From positions 4,650,001 through 4,714,000 of the forward strand of contig OX359201.1 in assembly GCA_947172415.1 (NCBI GenBank): a stretch of DNA of 64,000 bases, in the 5' to 3' direction. This DNA comes from Chondrosia reniformis (Eukaryota > Porifera > Demospongiae > Chondrillida > Chondrillidae). The notes beneath the pieces were generated by a model that was not told the DNA's origin, did not search any database, and saw only the letters and a list, made by a program, of their open reading frames with translations. The translations under genes and the position numbers were made by a program. This document shows positions 44,201-54,804 of the stretch, piece after piece; within the stretch, counting starts at the first letter, position 1, and every line of letters starts with the position of its first letter.

Positions 44201-47200
44201 GTAAGCTAACAACAACATATTACAACAAATGCATGGAGGTAGAAAGAATCGTATAGAACTTACTTCTCTTGGCTTGCCTTCAAAGATCTGTGTCCTCTTG
44301 TGCCACTCATGAACATTGTGAGGGTTCTGCCTCAAGAGGACGCTATTCAAGAGAAGAGGTCTCCTGTCCATCAGCTCTTCAAAACGTGCCAGCCTCATCT
44401 CCAAGTCTACATCATCTAAGGTTGACCAGAGAAACTTTTAAGAGTCAAAGGATGTACTAAGGGAGTCAATTGCACTAACGTCTTGCAAAGGCTATGAATA
44501 CCTTACAGTAATTATTCACTTTTAAATCAAGAGGACGTCTTACCCAGGTCTACTTTAAAGGACTTTTATACAGTCAAACCACTTTATATAAATTACACTA
44601 ATTACCTACTTGTTAATAATATTACATCACAATACAAATACATATAAAATTAGTTACATACGTAGATATGTATGTTTCATATTATGTATTCATATAGTAC
44701 TTTGTAGTAGGACTATTACACTACAGTAACATTTTGTACACAATTACCCGTTTCAGTGAATCCTTCTTCTCCACTAGCCTCCATTTTAGCATTAATCATA
44801 CTCTCCTCAAACTGAGCGTAAGCATCAAATACCTACCAATATAGATCAGTACATCAAATACCTACCTGTAATAATACATACATAGTCATAAAGGTTGGTT
44901 TATGAAAATAAAATTCACATGATAGATGTTTAGTGCAATCTATATATATATATATATATCTGGATATGCAGAACCACTGGATTAATCTATTGTAAATGTA
45001 CTGTGCTTTGAAACTGGCTAAAAGAAATACACTGTACACACACACAAACTAACTCAAAAAACAGAGGCCCTATAATACAAAAAGCTACCGTTTAATATAA
45101 ATATGTACTGTTAATGCAAACAGAATTTTGTGACTGATTATTAGTTTATTTAACCTGCGAGTTAGTATAATAATATAGATGTGATGCTACCACTGTGTCT
45201 ACATGTATTTTAGTTTTTGGGGCACCTTGCCCTTGTATTGGCTTCCTGTTTGTAACCTTGTATCTGTCACCAAAATGGCGGACACTCGGCTGGCTCTCGT
45301 TTTCTAACTTAAAACTTTCTCTTCCTTAGCGTCGAACGTTGAACAACGAAAAATATTTAGAAACCACCTTTACTAATACTATGTAACTAAAGCTTATGCA
45401 AAAACGTTTTCTACGAGATACCTATGGCCTAGAAATTGACGGCAATTAAGTAACGACTGGAATCGGTTAACCAGACATCTAAGAATCAGCAAGTGGTTCG
45501 AGTTATGGCAGGCACCCCAGGAGTTTTTTAAACTCGAAATACTTGTTCTTGTTGAAACATTCACAAAGTCACAGACAACACTTAATGAATACTTATAAAG
45601 TTTGAATTCATATGAAGAGATGCATTAATATTTCTTTATTAAATGGCATAGCACTACGTAACCCATAACCAAAAAGCCCCTAAAATATTAATGCATTAAA
45701 ATTTCTTCATTAAACAACAATGGTCAATATGTAAAGTTTTGAACAAAAGTAAATTTCTACAAAACCCAAATTTCAACCAAATCTGCGTACACATCTTCAT
45801 ATGTTCTTGGCTGATTAGCACAGAATCTCACTTCAATAGGTTCAGTGGAAGGTGTCACAGTTTGATGAAACCAACCATACCTGTCACAACACATGTTGCC
45901 AGTCACACTGCAACCCTCTCCATCCCACAGTGGATCACTCCATGATGTACGACCAATAGTACTGTTAGTAAAACCAGACTCACAATAGTAGCTATTACCA
46001 ACAAAGTCTGGAAGACTGAGATTAATGTTAGGATTATTAGCACAAGGGCAAAACCTTCCATTTCTTTCATTTCTTCTAACAGCAAATGACCAGATGTGTT
46101 GTCTGGGATTGCCATGTGTGATAGAAATGCCATCTAAGTAAGGATCATTGATAGAGGGTGTAGAAAGGTGAGGTCCAAAAGCATTCATTAGTCCAAACTG
46201 GTAGCCTCTTGCCCGACCACACACTTGACTGTATGGCTCACTTCCTGTCTGATATACAACAGGTGAGCATGTATTATCCACTGTCCTACCACAAGCCCTC
46301 TTCCTCAGTGCGTCATCCCTTATCTCTCTCAACCCACGTGGGCACTGACCTCTGACCTCTTCCATGTTGAGGTATGCCACCCTTCTCCACTTACCAAACA
46401 CACCACACAGGGTCAACGGAGCCTGACAGAATGACAACACAGCAACACTGCTATTACCAATCATGTAGAAGCCACTCTTACAGGAGGCGTCTGCCTCAAA
46501 GATGGCTTCACAAGATGGAGCGGGAAACTCGGTACCTAGGAGACTGTACTGACACTTCACGGGATCCGTCTGCCTTAGCTTGTCCTCACTGAGAAGCAGC
46601 TCCACTTGTAAGACTCTAATCTTCCCATTCAATTCAGCAACTTGAGATGTGATGTTGGTTTGAACCTCTTGGAGAATGTCACTTCTCAGCCTCTGGTACT
46701 CCTCCAAGGTTAGAACAGTGTCTCCAGGAGGACCCCTGTCTCCCTTCATTCCCATGGCTCCAGTGCTACCCTTTGGTCCAGCAGGACCTCTGGTCCCTGC
46801 ATTACCCTCTTCCCCTTGGGGACCAGGAGGTCCTGCAGGTCCTGGCTGACCATACACCTCCAGCTCAAGCTTTCCACTGACACAGTCCCTTTGAGGTGGA
46901 GGGGACGGTTGAGGTTGGGTTGTCACAGCAGAGCTGGACACACTGGCCGGGTAAACGAGTAGTAGTACAAAGAAGTGGTACATTTAAAATTAATAGCTCT
47001 TGAACACTGCTTTTCTGTGACTACAGCCAGAAACTTGCAGGATGTCGATTTTAAAGACCTCAATTTTATAGCAATAAACTAATAGATATTTATAAAATTC
47101 CTTAACCTTCTGAGAACTTTCAACCAAATTCCCCACCAATTAGGCTGTCTCAGGAAATTCAATTCTGTAACTTCATATTACATTTCCAACTTTGAAAGTT

Positions 47201-50200
47201 TATTGAAAAACATTACACTTGAATTATATATTTACTTAATTTGTTTACTGTTGATAACTTGAGTTATTCTAATTTTATTTTTAGTTAATCTGAATTTCTT
47301 CTGTTGTTCCAGTGTTTACTTAGCTGTGCAGTCTGTGTATACAAATTGTTTATTAGTACAGGATGTAAGTTAACCCATAACCACAAGTCCCTAAAAGTGG
47401 CTATAACTCATATAATGACAACCTTTATCTCTCAGCAACAGAAATTTAGTTAAATGAACATTTTGACCCTTAGGTCTTCATCAGCAATAATGAGGGTATT
47501 GTTACAACTGTTGGTTTAAATAGAAAGGGCTTGACAGGGGGTGATGATGAATGAAAGGGAGAAATTGGAAGCCTAGGGATAATCTACAGAGTACGTATGA
47601 ATATAGTATATACAGAAGAACCTCCTATCCAGTCATCTATGGAACCTACGTACCCTAACCTGGCCTAGACAGGTGACCGGATTATCTACTTTACGGTCTG
47701 TTATTCCTGCAAGTCAATGTGTAGCAATTTCATCATTGTCTTGCATGTAGAGAAGACCAGTACAAGCGACAGCTGCTGGGCTGATAGTCCATTTGACAAT
47801 GCTTACTAGTAAATTTACTGCAAGGCTTCAATCTATATCTTCATTCCAGCAAATGAATTTAAATCACAAATTACGGAATTACCCCAATTACGAAATAACA
47901 CCCTTTTACCTTATGAATTACAGATTAGCAAGCTTCAGAAACAATGAATTCTTTAGAAATGAACGTTTCATCCCAAAAGGCATTCATTGGCAGTGAAATA
48001 GTGAGGAATAAACTTGTGCTTAAGGAGATGATTGATTTTTCATGTATTTAATAGCGAATGGGTTTATTACATAATGACCTTAACCTGAAGGGCTACTTGT
48101 GCAATAAAAGCTTGAAGTTGCTGAGGGCAACAAGTAATGTAATAAAATCAAAACTAAAGGAATTGTCTGTTCCAGGGGAAGCCATTTTAAATTACTAACA
48201 AGTGGTGACAAGAACACAAATTCACACCATTACCTGTCCAAAGTCCCTGACAGTAGTTACAGTTGCCATGGCTTCCTCGTACACATCCCTTGCCTTCTCA
48301 AAGTGACCAGCTCGGATGTAGTAATCTGCCAGGGACACCCAGAGCTGGCCAATCATGTCGCTGAACCTGTGTAGACCTCCTCTGATGATGGCGTCCACTT
48401 TGAGAGAGGTGATCTGCAGAACGATGAGCAGATATTGAAACAAGTCAGCATGCAAAGAAATACTTTACAAAAATGCATCTAAAAATTCATTCACAGAAGA
48501 AATACTCCATATAGTGATGTAATATTATTATTATAACAAAAATCAATAAACAGATTTTTCAAATGATACATGACAAGTACTGGGAAGCAACAAATGTGGA
48601 TCAGAAAGATAAATAATAACAATAAGCAATAAATATTATATTACAAAAACAATATTTATCAGGTCAGTTGTATATATTACAGAATATGTCCTAATTTGGT
48701 GCACTCAATATCATATGTGAACATTACAATGTACGTAGCTCAACTGTAGGTACGTACTGTGAAATTAAATATTACAGCTGACAAATAGAGATACTGATAG
48801 AATAAAGGTTCCTTACTACATTCCTTATATGACAACTTAAGAAGATGAGCTTTCCATAGCAGCGTGAAACAATTACTAAATTATTTCAGGACATTTCAGC
48901 TCAACTCATTAGTGTCAATCAGCTGATGAAGAGATCTATGGACTGAAATGAAATGACTAAATAATTTAGTAATTATTTCTCGCTACTACGGAAAGCTCAT
49001 CACCTAGTTTGTCATATAGAGATAATGCAACTCAGTGCACCTATCTCTGTAAGTGCCATAAATCAGATTATAGTGACTGTGAACAATATCCATCCAGCCT
49101 TTCTATCCATAAATTAATGTACAACCTAGTCTCACAGGAAATGAAAATTAAATCAGGGTAATTAATGTATTGCTTACTCTATCTGGATTAGCTGCAATCA
49201 TTTCACACAGCTCATACCAAAGATGGTGCTTTGATTTCCCTTTCTTGGAGACAAAGCTGTCGTTGTTGACAATGTCAGCCATCTTGAGAGCAGCCTCATC
49301 CAGTTTGTCAATGGATATCAGATACTCTATGTAGTCTTCACTATCTTCAGGTGTGAGCTGGAAAAAAGGACAAAGAAATATATATAATGAACGTCAAAAT
49401 AAACAGAAATACTCTCCTTATATGTAAAAGTTAACATAATACGTAGTAGTGAAGGTACAAGCTATACAGCGAAATGACTGTTTGTTGCATGCATTGAGAA
49501 TAGTATGTATTAGTTTAAACAACTTCAACAACACAAGTTTGTAAGCAATAGAACCTTACGACCTGGAGGTCTTCATCAGAAATATCAGTTATCCAGTTGA
49601 AAAATTTCAATTTCTAAAAAATGTGTTGCTGAGGCCTATTTAAACTAGGCTATGTAGTCCAGTTAATTCACTTTTCATGCCGAGCTAGTGAAGGCAAACC
49701 TCTGGTAGTGTAATATATTGCTCCAATGGACCAGAGATACTGGATAGAGTAGAATCTCAGTTCTAAGATTGGCCAAACTGGTCCAATTTGAGGAGAACTT
49801 TGATACAATACAGACTAAAGAGTGAGGGCTTATTAAGGCAGAGGGTGTGAGATGATGGGTGGGGCACTTCACAAGACTTTGGTCACTTGGTTGAACATGC
49901 ACAGCACTCCAGTAACAATATTCCTAGTCCTTATATAGGCCTACTACTGTATGTACGTACGTATAGACAGTAAGCCTCCCTCAGTAAACCATAATAAAAG
50001 GAATTGTTCCAAACTCATGAGAAATTATTCTATCATCCTTCTTCCATCCAGAGCTCTCTTTCAAGAGTTTGGAATGGTTCAACCCTACCGAACCAATGAG
50101 GTCCAGAAGAAACAAGGATGATAGGATAATTTCTTATAAGTTTGGGGTGGTTCTACCCTACCGAACTTTCTTGAATGTATAGTCCCAAATTGCATCCTAG

Positions 50201-52148
50201 ATACACACAATACTGAAACGACTTCTCTAAAGTGGTACCATGGGTGTCTGTTTTTCACTGTACATAATTACATTCATTGGTTAATATGAATCAGTCAGTG
50301 CCATACAAGGGTGGAATTCCCAGAAACAGCTGTCTGGTCCAGTGGAGAAGAGAAGTAGAAAATATAACTACGTATTTTATCGGAGCTCTAATTGTTTTTA
50401 TCGTCTCAATTTGATGTCAAAGGAAATTTTACTGACTAACAGTGCATATTTTTCCTTTTTTCTCATGAAGCAATAACTCTTGTATCCTCATCCAAAGCTC
50501 TCACTAGGTTTAGCTTCCTATAGGCCTTTACTCTAAAGTAGATGTAGCAAGTAAGAAAAATGTTAGAATATTCATGTCATGCTTACCTTTAAATATCTTC
50601 TGTACACTCGCATGGCCGTCTCAGGCATATCATAAGAACGCACAAATTTGAGATAGAGTGGCCAAATTCTGTGGTGTTGCATCACAGGAAGAGCTTGCAG
50701 GGCACGATCAAATGTATGCCTTGTCTTTGTGATCCTGTGCTGCTCCTTCAGGAACTGACAGTAGTCCAGCCAAATTCGAGGCATCTGCACCAACAGAACA
50801 ACGGAAACAAGAGCATATCTTTAAAAACAAATCAGAGAAAACAAGTCGAATGTAGTCAAGCTTGTTAATCAATGTGTCCATAGATTATCTTTCAGTCAAA
50901 GGGTTCATTATCATCTTATGTAGTGTAGTTCAGCTTGAACAATTTGACCCCGAGGGTCTTCTTCAGTGACTAATGGCTGGAATGGACATTATCTCTTTTT
51001 ACAGACACTCAAAAACAAACAAATGATGGACCAAGTTTGACGAATTTAGAAGAAATTACTATCATCCAATCACAGGTTGCTACTGTTAGTGTATAGTAAT
51101 GCTACATCTTAAGATGGTTAGAGGTAATTGGAGGAGCATCTCCAAGATACAGGAAGAGACTTTACACAATCTTACCTTGTGCATGAAGACAAGAGATCTT
51201 TCAAAGGCACTGTTGACACTCTCATATTCAGGATCAGAAAGACATTTAGATCTAACTTGCTTTCTCCTCGACTTTAAATAATTGTACCACAACTTGTAGC
51301 TACAGGCGAGAAGAAAACAACTTAAAGTTGAGGACTATATCATCTCCAGCCTCAAGTTTAAAGAACTAATAAAATAACAAAAAGGACAAAACAATTCCAA
51401 AATAAAACTGTCAATAAATTCAAGTACAAATTACTTAACTTTGCATTGCGTGTTTAGCTCTACTGACAAAATGTATACAACTAAGCTAACATGCTGAAGA
51501 TGGATTTCATATAATTCACATGACAAGGTTTTCTGGTAAATGTCTTAAAAATTGAAATTTGAGCTTAGTTGGTTTCTTAATGGTTGGTATAATGACCAGA
51601 ACATATGAGATAAGATAATTAGAGCTATGAGCCGGCTGGCTTTGGGCTACCATTTGAAACCAACTAAGTGAAACGGCTTCGATTGTATCCGAAGATATAC
51701 GGAAAACAGAAAGGTTAATCGGTGGTGTTGTTGCTCACCTTCCAGGCAGTTGCTTCAAAGCCCTTTCAAAGATCATGTTCAAGGATGTACTGGAAACGGT
51801 CGTGCTCTGCTTGTGTACGATGTACCTCATCCAACACTTCACTTGGTAAGGGTGGCGGAGGATCTCCTCTTCATAAGGAACGTCACTCTCCTCCTGAGAC
51901 AGATAAATATGACAAATAAATTTATCTATCTCCCTTGCAGGCGTTCGGGTATTTGAAATGGTAATCAATGGATTATGCAATTAAATGAACAGGCTTTACG
52001 ACGTTCGTATTACGTTTAATAGAGCATGAATTTCCAGAAACTTTGATAGTCTTTTATAATAGGTTTAATGACAAAATGTTTGCATAGTGCACAATAATTG
52101 ACTTACGATAAAATTATCAGAGTCTCTCTTTGTCTCTAAAACAGGCAT
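38280..52148 (-). CDS. XAB2: Pre-mRNA splicing factor SYF1/XAB2, HAT-repeat protein
   Basis: XAB2 is a half-a-TPR scaffold of the spliceosomal Prp19-related complex, also linked to transcription-coupled repair. About 17 minus-strand exons follow the family in order: [14 protein letters not shown] (start 52148); [20 protein letters not shown] (about 51900); [35 protein letters not shown] (50793-50587); [20 protein letters not shown] (about 49360-49180); [40 protein letters not shown] (about 44833-44750); [79 protein letters not shown] (41980-41757); [39 protein letters not shown] (40455-40271); the acidic [13 protein letters not shown]; and the final [10 protein letters not shown] at 38280. 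One intron contains a complete collagen-stalk gene on the same strand. Confidence 0.93.
38531..38574. repeat. Perfect 19-bp hairpin
   Basis: tataactataataagaggc, a six-base loop caaagt, and the exact complement gcctcttattatagttata. It lies in the intron before the last XAB2 exon. Confidence 0.95.
39042..39392. repeat. 35-bp minisatellite, ten copies
   Basis: The unit tcaatggtatgaatatcatt continues taacttagcaggtgc. It repeats head to tail with a small set of variants (tagtagatgt, tagtagatat). It lies in an XAB2 intron. Confidence 0.95.
39668..39728. repeat. TACGTA-rich imperfect palindrome
   Basis: The arms around cccgtatgtacgtac and gtacgtacttacggg extend outward to aaacttttata/tacataagttt, giving a near-palindrome of about 60 bp made largely of the TACGTA string found throughout the introns. 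It is in an XAB2 intron. Confidence 0.8.
39935..40251. repeat. pogo/Tigger-like MITE with TA target duplication
   Basis: The left end cagtggaacttcgattatcc and the complement of the right end cagtggaatgtcgattatcc form inverted repeats of about 23 bp, bounded on both sides by TA. Length is 317 bp and there is no transposase frame. The CAGTGGAA ends and TA duplication are typical of the pogo/Tigger branch of Tc1/mariner. It is inserted about 20 bp from the splice donor of the XAB2 exon 40455-40271. Confidence 0.8.
40715..40845 (-). repeat. Family B dispersed repeat, inverted
   Basis: The complement has the family core: gagctttggataaagata, a gctgtttctgcacattccat block, cttcatcagtgaccctgaga and gtctttgtcttctctgact. 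The copy is truncated at the head. It is in an XAB2 intron. Confidence 0.7.
41130..41335. repeat. Family A inverted-repeat element
   Basis: The flank gaataaggatttcttctaac is the inverted form of the sequence beside other copies. It leads to aaggttcatttttgaacttt, then gagtgtctagagatgcagtt, a worn centre agagggtcttcttagatga and the right end gatgaacctttcaaaaga. It is in an XAB2 intron. Confidence 0.75.
41485..41682. repeat. Family C MITE with 26-bp inverted ends
   Basis: The left end ataccatatggccagaaatt and the complement of the right end ataccacatggacggaaatt match over about 26 bp. The 198-bp interior matches the inverted copy at 7700-7862. It is in an XAB2 intron. Confidence 0.85.
44055..44205. 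repeat. Direct duplication of about 73 bp
   Basis: The block cttgcctccttcttgttcta through gtgattcacttaatcagg occurs twice in tandem with a few differences. It is in an XAB2 intron, next to the exon ending about 44262. Confidence 0.9.
45757..46983 (-). CDS. Secreted short-stalk collagen protein, intronless, nested in XAB2
   Basis: This complete 408-residue frame starts with a signal peptide ([20 protein letters not shown]). A Pro-rich stretch and one Cys lead to 14 Gly-X-Y triplets ([20 protein letters not shown] onward to GDRGPPGD, about residues 44-87). A coiled-coil-like segment ([20 protein letters not shown]) follows, and then a Cys-rich globular domain of about 250 residues. That domain contains [47 protein letters not shown] and CCDRYGWF. 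I know it as a recurring but poorly characterised extracellular domain of sponges and cnidarians; that is from memory. The design suggests a trimeric matrix or recognition protein. The gene has no introns and lies within an XAB2 intron on the same strand, so it must have its own promoter. Confidence 0.85.
   Translation of the reverse strand: MYHFFVLLLVYPASVSSSAVTTQPQPSPPPQRDCVSGKLELEVYGQPGPAGPPGPQGEEGNAGTRGPAGPKGSTGAMGMKGDRGPPGDTVLTLEEYQRLRSDILQEVQTNITSQVAELNGKIRVLQVELLLSEDKLRQTDPVKCQYSLLGTEFPAPSCEAIFEADASCKSGFYMIGNSSVAVLSFCQAPLTLCGVFGKWRRVAYLNMEEVRGQCPRGLREIRDDALRKRACGRTVDNTCSPVVYQTGSEPYSQVCGRARGYQFGLMNAFGPHLSTPSINDPYLDGISITHGNPRQHIWSFAVRRNERNGRFCPCANNPNINLSLPDFVGNSYYCESGFTNSTIGRTSWSDPLWDGEGCSVTGNMCCDRYGWFHQTVTPSTEPIEVRFCANQPRTYEDVYADLVEIWVL
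47440..47500 (-). repeat. Hammerhead-like core copy
   Basis: The minus strand of 47461-47483 reads gctgatgaagacctaagggt then caaaatg. The stem is intact but the GAAAC box has decayed to AAAAT. It is in an XAB2 intron. Confidence 0.6.
48833..49018. repeat. Inverted-repeat element with hammerhead-like centre
   Basis: The arms aagatgagctttccatagca and tacggaaagctcatcacct, with inner arms attactaaattatttcagga and actaaataatttagtaatta, enclose cagctgatgaagagatctat then ggactgaaatg at 48920-48950. It is in an XAB2 intron. Confidence 0.75.
49555..49582 (-). repeat. Hammerhead-like core copy
   Basis: The minus strand reads ctgatgaagacctccaggtc then gtaagg. The stem is present but the GAAAC box is altered. 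It is in an XAB2 intron, with no clear long arms. Confidence 0.5.
50290..50555. repeat. Family B repeat, rearranged
   Basis: The 5' part runs in one orientation (gtggaattcccagaaacagc, tgtctggtccagtggagaag). The 3' part (atcctcatccaaagctctca, gcttcctataggcctttact, agtagatgtagcaagtaag) completes an inverted copy with an insertion of about 100 bp between them. It is in an XAB2 intron, ending near the exon at 50587. Confidence 0.65.
50896..51070. repeat. Family A element, decayed
   Basis: The segment gaccccgagggtcttcttca at 50945, gacactcaaaaac, and the flank aatttagaagaaattactat match family A parts. The arms no longer pair well. The minus-strand core reads cactgaagaagaccctcggg then gtcaaat. 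It is in an XAB2 intron. Confidence 0.65.
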
Positions 52149-52614
52149 GTCCCTCGTCCGTTTATGAGCAATGAAGCGCCATTTTTATCAAAATGCCGAG
52201 GCGTGGCTTATAGAGACCCATTGGAGTATATTATACATAATCTACATCTATTGATTTGATGAGATACATAAATTCGTCCAAATGGCATCGTCGTATATTT
52301 AGTTGTTGTATCTCCACTCTTTGTCAATGAATATTATAAAGCAGAACAGTCGACGTCCCCACATTAAGCTTATATTTTGGTGTGTTTGTAGAGAAGATAC
52401 AGATTATGTGCTATAAGTAGTTCAAATGAAAAACTAAACAGATTAATACAACCAAGCTCAGCTATAATTAATATGTACTATCAGATGATTAGTAAAATTA
52501 ATATACAACTCAGCTCAGCTATAATTATCACAGTTATATTCAGTTGCCAATGTTTACAATAAGGAAGTTGTAGTCACTAATTTATAAGCTGCAGAGTTAA
52601 TGAGTTAGGAACAC
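52149..52614. other. Upstream region of XAB2 and 3' flank of the secreted-protein gene
   Basis: AT-rich, with repeated cagctcagctataattat blocks near 52453 and 52505. It must carry the XAB2 promoter. I see no gene. Confidence 0.4.
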
Positions 52615-53821
52615 TTTGCTGGAGGAGTTTTCCCGCAAGCTTCGTAAATTGGACCTGCAAGACTATTAAGAAAATTGATATAATCTATAATCTGAGCATG
52701 TTCACATTGCTCCAAGTGCCTTACTCTGCAATTCCTGCAACATCGTAGCAACACCCCAGGGCTTGATCAAGGTAATCAAGGGTCTAGTGAAGGGGACATC
52801 AACCATATACATCATTGATACCAATCCAATCATATCCAAATAATGAAAAGACTTAACAATCAAAAGCTATTTTTTAATAAAATTAAGAATTAGCAAGGAA
52901 ATGGAGAGATCAAAGGGGGTGGATCATGTGGAAACTGATTTCTTTGGCAGTCCTACTGATGTGATGGTCCCTTTGCATGCACAATGTCCATAAATTTACA
53001 GATTACTATATATATATACAGTGCAAGTTACAATATACTAAGGTAATCTAATATAAATAAATATATATTCTTCCTGTGATTTGATGTAGTAAATCCATAA
53101 TAAGTTATCCTTACTAAATCTTACTTTTCTGCAATTGCTGTCACACCCTGTTGATGGATCAAAATCACTAGTGCAACTCTAAAATTAATGCCAAAATCCA
53201 GATTGCTTTGAATTCATGATAGAGTGTATAATATCAGTGCAAGCCACTAACTTTTGCATAGGATGGAGGATCAGTATTTTGAAAGTTTTCTTCCTTATCA
53301 ACACAAAGTTCACCCGACACTGGATCGACCAGGCATAATTCTCCTAGACGCTCTTCCTCTTTTTCGTCGATCACCTATAATACAGGTTCGTATTCAGTAT
53401 CAGAAATTAAATTTAAAAATATCACGAAAATAAATTTCATTGAGTCTTAACGCTTTCTTACGGGATCTCCGTCATAGCAGTCGTAGGCCATTGCTTTGAA
53501 CAATTGAAGTATAGTTTGAGCACACCCGCTACGGCAAAACACTGCTGTGACCTGAGAATCAGCCTCGCCTTTGCTTATGTCGGTATAACCTTGCTAAAAA
53601 GAAGAAAGGTATATAAAACAACACCGAATATGTACTCGAACATATTAGGACTAAGTCAACCACGTTACCAAACAGTCTTGAAATGCGGCTTCGTTAAGCT
53701 TCTCCAAATCAGCCTGACATTGTTCAGAAGGGTTAAACTGTCTGGGCAATCGATTCAAGGTAGCTTCATCACTGGCAAAAATAACAACTGCACAAGAGAA
53801 CAGTAGAACTACTGAGTGCAT
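52615..53821 (-). CDS. Secreted cysteine-rich protein, unrecognised
   Basis: I do not recognise the family. The ATG at 53821 opens a signal peptide (MHSVVLLFSCAVVIFASDEA). Five or six minus-strand exons follow: QFNPSEQCQADLEKLNEAAF (53821 to about 53668); SQVTAVFCRSGCAQTILQLF and AMAYDCYDGDP (about 53594-53462); RLGELCLVDPVSGELCVDKE (about 53375-53255); SCTSDFDPSTGCDSNC (about 53180-53126); YLDQALGCCYDVAGIA (about 52793-52725); and PIYEACGKTPPAKCS with a stop at 52615. About 14 Cys are spread through about 220 residues, and no transmembrane helix is visible. The phase of the last junction is uncertain. A secreted disulfide-rich protein is the safest call. Confidence 0.65.
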
Positions 53822-54285
53822 CTCTCCACTGTAGCCTAAACGATTATAGTTTACTCTTGGGAGGTCCTATCAGAATGCGGAGGTATGCGCTATATGCATA
53901 TAAGAAGATGAATACTATTGTATCAATGAATATTCTTCAACTCGTGCCTTACTGTAATAACATCACGTTTCAAGCCATCAACTCTTTGCACATACATATT
54001 TAATGATATGAATTTATTTCATGTAAAATTAATAATTTAACAATGAATAGATGGATTAATTAACACCTAATAGTCTGATGGAAGGTTGGCTAGCTTGGTG
54101 AACGTCCAACTAGTACTGAAGAGGCTTATGTAATGATGGGATGTCATAACAAGAGGAGGGTTCTGGCATCTTTGAGATGCTGATATCTCCCTCTTCAACC
54201 TTGGAGAATAAGGTCTGCAAGCTGCGTAACTTGATGAAATTGAGGATGCCACTCATTTTTTGATCATTTGTTTTCCATGCCCTAG
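53822..54285. other. Interval upstream of the secreted-protein gene
   Basis: Contains the promoter of the minus-strand secreted protein and possibly 5' exons of the plus-strand candidate at 54286. One open plus frame from the ATG at 53874 (MRRYALYAYKKMNTIVSM) is short and unsupported. Confidence 0.35.
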
Positions 54286-54685
54286 ATGTAAGTTATTCAA
54301 TTGAATGCACCAACATTTTCACCTACATTAACAAGCTTACGAACAACTACATTCATATAATATCCTACCCCAGCAAGCAAATTACTGACTATATCTATAT
54401 ACCACAAGTCACATCAACTGTCATAAAAAGCATACACCACCACTCCTCACTCACCCCCTCATGCAAGCTGTAAGAGCGTGATGTGATGACTTTACTTATG
54501 TGACTTATAAACAACAATTTATTTTCAATTCTGCATACAGGAATGCTGCCCTGCACAACAAATATATTATGTCCATCATTGGCAAAAATTCTCATCTGAC
54601 AACAAAGATTGGCTGGCTAAGTAACAAAAGCCTACTCATTTCCAGCACTAATGAAGTCATATTGCAGGTTCTGGATGAAACGTGA
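54286..54685 (+). CDS. Candidate two-exon 3' gene fragment, unknown protein
   Basis: Two exons fit together. The first is 54286-54469, after a good acceptor (gttttccatgccctag), reading CTNIFTYINKLTNNYIHIIS through SLTPSCK and ending CT|gtaaga. The second is 54541-54685, after ctgcatacag, reading NAALHNKYIMSIIGKNSHLT through EVILQVLDET and a stop. The phase agrees across the junction. No upstream exon with a start codon could be linked, and nothing in the protein is recognised, so this may be a gene end or chance. Confidence 0.35.
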
Positions 54686-54804
54686 ATATTATAAGCAACG
54701 TGTATATTATGTATACTATTGACCTTTTTTCAATTGAGATGTTAAATAAATGAATATACAATCACATGCAGACAAGCAAAGCAAAGATAACAGTGACAAT
54801 TGTA

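Noticed and set aside
45286-45316. Start-like ATGGCGGACACTCGGCTGGC on the plus strand in an XAB2 intron
   Set aside because: The frame stops after nine codons and no convincing donor follows.
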